A stretch of 64,000 nucleotides of DNA from NCBI RefSeq assembly GCF_028389875.1, contig NW_026907680.1, forward strand, positions 1,922,001 through 1,986,000, given 5' to 3'. This stretch comes from Rhea pennata (Eukaryota; Chordata; Aves; Rheiformes; Rheidae). Under the pieces are notes generated by a model. It was given only the letters and a program-made list of their open reading frames with translations, made no database searches and was not told the origin of the DNA. The position numbers and the translations under genes were made by a program. Below are positions 59,328-64,000 of this stretch, in pieces (within the stretch, counting starts at the first letter, position 1; each line of letters opens with the position of its first letter).

Positions 59328-59844
59328 CAGCTTTGTACAGAATGGAGAGAGAAAGGCTGGATATGCAGTAGTGACTCAGTGGAAAGAAGTAGAAGCTAAA
59401 CCATTGCCACAAAACACCTCAGCAAGAAAGGCTGAAATCATTGCCCTTTTACGAGCCCTTGAAATCGGAAAGGGCCAAAGAGTAAATATAGATACTGACT
59501 CAAAGTATGCTTTTGGGGTAGTTCACACTCATGGAGCGATTTGGAAAGAACGAGGGCTCTTAAATTCTCAAGGAAGTAATATCAAGTATGGACAAGAGAT
59601 ATTAAGATTGTTCAAAGCAATAATGGAACCCAAAGAAGTAGCTATAATGCATTGCAAAGCCCACCAGAAGGGAAATAGTGAAGTGGCACAAGGAAACAGG
59701 AGAGCAGATATGGCAGCCAAAAAGGCAGCACTAGCAGGACAGGTGATTGGGGCTTTATTACCCAGTAGAAAAATGCAAATGAGACCTCCTGAATATTCAG
59801 ACAATCAATTGGCAGAAAGGCTAAAATGTACAAAAAATGCATGA
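59314..59844 (+). pseudogene. pol: ERV RNase H domain
   Basis: Frame +1 relative to RT. Motifs AGYAVVTQW, ARKAEIIALLRAL, NIDTDSKYAF and HCKAHQKG are RNase H signatures. The first catalytic Asp region (normally YTDGSS) is gone: GSSF directly follows RT-tail sequence, so a deletion removed the connection domain. Confidence 0.85.
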
Positions 59845-60830
59845 AGAAACTCACATGGGAGCAGATGCTATGATAAGCAGCGTAAAAAAGATACGCTGTG
59901 GGATCAAAGATGCTATCAAATGCTGACCTTATTGTAAGGAGATGCCCCACCTGTTGTGCAACTAACCCCAAAATTCAGAAGAAACCACCTATGGGAGAAC
60001 TAAGAGGATTAACCCCAGGGGAACACTGGCACATCGATTTCTCTCAATTGCCTAAATGTGGTCGGTTTAAATATTTACTTGTTTTGGTAGATACATTTTC
60101 TGGTTGGCCAGAAGCCTTCCCATGCTCCACCAATCGTGCAAAAGAGGTAATTAAGATTTTACTAAAAGAGATAGTTCCTCGATTTGTGATTCCTGAAGGT
60201 ATATCCTCAGATAATGGACCTCATTTTATTTCAGAGGTGGTTCAAGGAACATCCAGATTTTTACAGATGAAATGGGAATTACACACTCCATGCAGACCCC
60301 AGTCTAGCGGTAAGGTAGAAAGAATGAACCAAACACTTAAAAGACATATTTCAAGACTGTGTCAGGAAACCCATCTTAAATGGGTAGATGTATTACCAAT
60401 GGCCTTGATGAGAATAAGAATAACCCCAAGAATAAAAGAGGGAGTAAGCCCTTTTGAAACACTTTACGGGAAACCTTACCCAATTAATGAAATAGGGGGA
60501 CGAAGTGATCAAATGCATGTAAGAGGGGAAGAAATGTTGAGAGAGTATTTATTGTCTTTGTCTCGGGTACTAACATCTTTACATAGGTACCTTAATCAAC
60601 GTACCCCCCTTCCATTGGATTCCCCTGTGCATGACTTCAAGCCTGGGCATCTAGTTTATATTCGGACATGGAAAGAAGAACCACTAAGAGAAAAGTGGAA
60701 AGGACCTTACCTGGTGCTTCTGAAAACTCCTACTGCAGTAAAGGTGGAGGGAATAAATTCCTGGACCCACTATTCCCGAATACAGAAGGCACCTTTGAAT
60801 GACTCGTGGACTGCCACACCCACAAGATAG
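59845..60830 (+). pseudogene. pol: ERV integrase
   Basis: The open frame 59898-60830 holds the CPTCCATNPK part of the zinc-binding region, the catalytic D (HIDFSQLP), D (SDNGPHF) and E (GKVERMN), and a gamma-type C-terminal GPY/F-like module (WKGPYLVLL). The N-terminal HH part lies upstream in another frame. No env start overlaps its end. Confidence 0.88.
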
Positions 60831-61265
60831 CTCCCAAGAGAAGAACACAGAAGTTACAAAAGTGATGAACTGCACTTGGAAAATTGAACTCTTTTATATG
60901 GAAATAGAGTGCTCTTAAGTGTTATTAGGTGTTATTTTGCATTCTGATAGTATTGTTAATTATAGATAGAGCTGATTTACAAGAATATTGATTTGTTTAA
61001 TTTAATTTGTTTGCTATAGAGTTAAGATGGAAAATGAGGACATTGTTAACTTTGTTATGCACGCTCATTGGTACAGCTAACCTGATTTTGTAGCTTATAC
61101 GGGCCTTCAGAAAAAGTGACTCAGATTACTGCTTGCTTCTCTATTCCCCAAATCTCCTGGATTACCCATGCCATGGGAAATACTTAGAATTAACTTAACA
61201 TTCATGTAAGAATAATTGAAGTTGTTTAAATGAGACTTGCTAGATAAGTGATATTAACAAGTCTC
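60831..61265 (+). other. ERV remnant between pol and the polypurine tract
   Basis: About 430 bases, AT-rich, without a recognisable env reading frame. Either env was deleted or only its non-coding 3' leader is left. Confidence 0.5.
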
Positions 61266-61290
61266 AGAGGGGGGAATTCTTAGAGAAATA
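61266..61290 (+). mobile_element. Polypurine tract and 3' LTR stub
   Basis: AGAGGGGGGAA at 61266-61276, then TCTTAGAGAAATA, which matches the first bases of the 5' LTR except for one or two positions. The match ends at about 61290, so the 3' LTR was cut almost at its start. Confidence 0.6.
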
Positions 61291-62608
61291 TCCCCCCCCC
61301 TTAAAAAGCAGGGCCCGCTCTTTGAAACAAAGGCAAGTGTTTTCCCCCAAAAGACAATTCCGCAGAAGGGGAACGGCGGCAGGCGCAGGCATGGTGAGAC
61401 GCTCGCACAGGCGTCGTTCCGCAGCGGGGACGTTCCACTGCTGCCCGAGCTTTGAGACTGTCACTGCAACGGGAACCGCAGCTTGGCCGGCGGCCCCAGA
61501 CCTTGACTCGTTCCCGAGAAGCTGGAGGCTCTGGCCAGGCGGCGGCCGCTCGCCCCCAGGGGAAAAAAAGAGAAAAAAGCCATTTCTGGGCACGCTCTGG
61601 CAAGGCAGCAGGAACTTCGGGATGTTCCCCTAAGTTCCTGGGATGAGCCCACGCAGGTGTATCCACTCTGGTTTCATGCAGGGATGCTGAAGCCACATGC
61701 CAGTCTGCAAGGCCCTAAAAGTAAGGAGCTGCTAGCAGAAAAGCTAACGTGAGAAATAAAAGAATTTTTAAAAAATTAAAAAGCAAAGGCAGGGTAATGT
61801 TCTAGTCGTACTCAATCACCCACAACATCTTCTGTCTTGTAAGATGGTCACATTTGAATGGTATGCTTATTTTGTTTTGTTTTAAATCTATTTTAAAAAT
61901 ACCTACTGAAACCAGCAAGTCAAAAAATTTTCTCTTTCCCTTATATCTGCGGTGGAGACACCTGAAGCATCCAGAGAGGTCACAAAATCCAATTATTCCA
62001 ATGAGCAGGGATAAAAGACAACGTCCTTTCAGATCGCATCTAATTAAATTAACCAAAAATCGGTGTAAGCGCTAACTTGGCGCCTGTTATGCCCGTCTGG
62101 AATCTCTTGGATCTTGTGAATCCGGCAGTTGGCCGCGTTGCAGTAACTGTCTTTTCAAGGGACTGCTCGCCAGCGAGCGGCTGGGTACAACTGCGGGAGA
62201 CACGTCCCAGCTGCGCTGTTGCATTCCACCCCCAAACGCGGCAAGCGCGGGTTCATTGCTGAGCCCTGCGGGCAGTTAAGCTCTTTAGAGTGCTTGAAGA
62301 GTAAATGCAAGAGAAATAGCAAGGGGGTTTTAAATATGATTTGTTAAGGTGAGGAGCCAAATAGAAAAGACCTGCCTGGAGTTCCTGTTTAGATACATTT
62401 CATCAGTAAAAAACAATACAACGTTTTACAGAGTATCCTCCCCAAAACTGTACAGAAATTACAAACATTTCCCCTCTGTCCATAAAGCAGAGTTTAAATT
62501 ATCCCATTTCATAGTCCATATTCAAGGCAACAAGTGAAACGATGCTGCTCAGTTCGTCTTGTAGGAGAAGCAGGATCGTTCTTCTGAACTGCAGTCCTGC
62601 TAGAGATG
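61291..62608. other. Flank between the ERV and the second TMEM209 copy
   Basis: A GC-rich piece (61.33-61.65 kb), then AT-rich sequence that probably includes the TMEM209 3' untranslated region on the minus strand. It does not match the sequence expected after the ERV target in module copies 1 and 2. No gene recognised. Confidence 0.5.

Positions 62609-64000
<1,392 letters not shown>

Larger units (their letters stand above)
55235..61290 (+). mobile_element. Defective ERV provirus without env and nearly without 3' LTR
   Basis: Order: 5' LTR, primer binding site, gag, protease, reverse transcriptase, RNase H, integrase, a 0.4-kb stretch without recognised env, polypurine tract, and a 3' LTR stub. 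The single-knuckle nucleocapsid and the integrase C-terminus place it near gammaretroviruses. Several frameshifts and stops break it, so it cannot encode intact proteins as it stands. Confidence 0.85.

Noticed and set aside
55235..61290. An intact, protein-coding retrovirus
   Set aside because: Breaks in the gag start region, capsid, nucleocapsid junction, protease, RT/RNase H junction and integrase N-terminus, with no env and almost no 3' LTR.

Overview
The window looks like a bird nuclear genome. It holds many 3'-truncated CR1 LINE fragments with the usual avian CR1 tail, a gammaretrovirus-like endogenous retrovirus (ERV), intron-rich host genes, and an expanded CCDC81/HU-domain family of the kind reported to be massively expanded in birds. 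I see no rRNA, tRNA, CRISPR array or prokaryotic gene. Most short open frames are accidental. The host coding calls rest on splice-site and phase consistency plus family resemblance.

Layout. (1) 0.65-6.6 kb, minus strand: the first eight coding exons seen of TMEM209, running off the left edge, with a tandemly repeated CpG promoter at 7.1-8.3 kb. (2) 8.7-51.3 kb: a compound inverted repeat (palindrome). Left arm about 8.7-24.0 kb, spacer about 24-29.4 kb, right arm about 29.4-51.3 kb. The right arm carries a nearly complete CCDC81-like gene on the plus strand (37.77-50.20 kb). It has two HU-type domains, a tandem array of a two-exon cassette, a conserved 98-codon exon, and a Ser/Gly/Arg-rich terminal exon. 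The left arm carries a headless inverted copy (13.4 to 9.85 kb). The spacer carries a third, broken copy on the plus strand (25.8-29.4 kb). (3) Each inner arm also carries a CARD-encoding terminal exon (22.10-22.35 kb minus; 31.00-31.26 kb plus) behind a CpG-rich segment. (4) A further, unidentified module is present three times (about 14.7-21.2, 32.2-36.3 and 51.8-55.2 kb). (5) 55.235-61.29 kb: an ERV with 5' LTR, gag and pol, broken in several frames, without a recognisable env and with only the first bases of the 3' LTR. (6) 62.6-63.3 kb, minus strand: the last two coding exons of TMEM209. These belong to a second gene copy, because they lie upstream of the left copy's start.

Taken together, two TMEM209 copies in head-to-tail order flank a multi-copy, inverted amplicon that combines HU/CCDC81 genes with a CARD exon of ASC/NLRP1 type. 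HU/CCDC81 expansion in birds has been proposed in the literature to serve non-self recognition, and CARD is the classic inflammasome adaptor domain. Their co-amplification is the most interesting signal here. It is an inference from proximity and needs transcript and population data.
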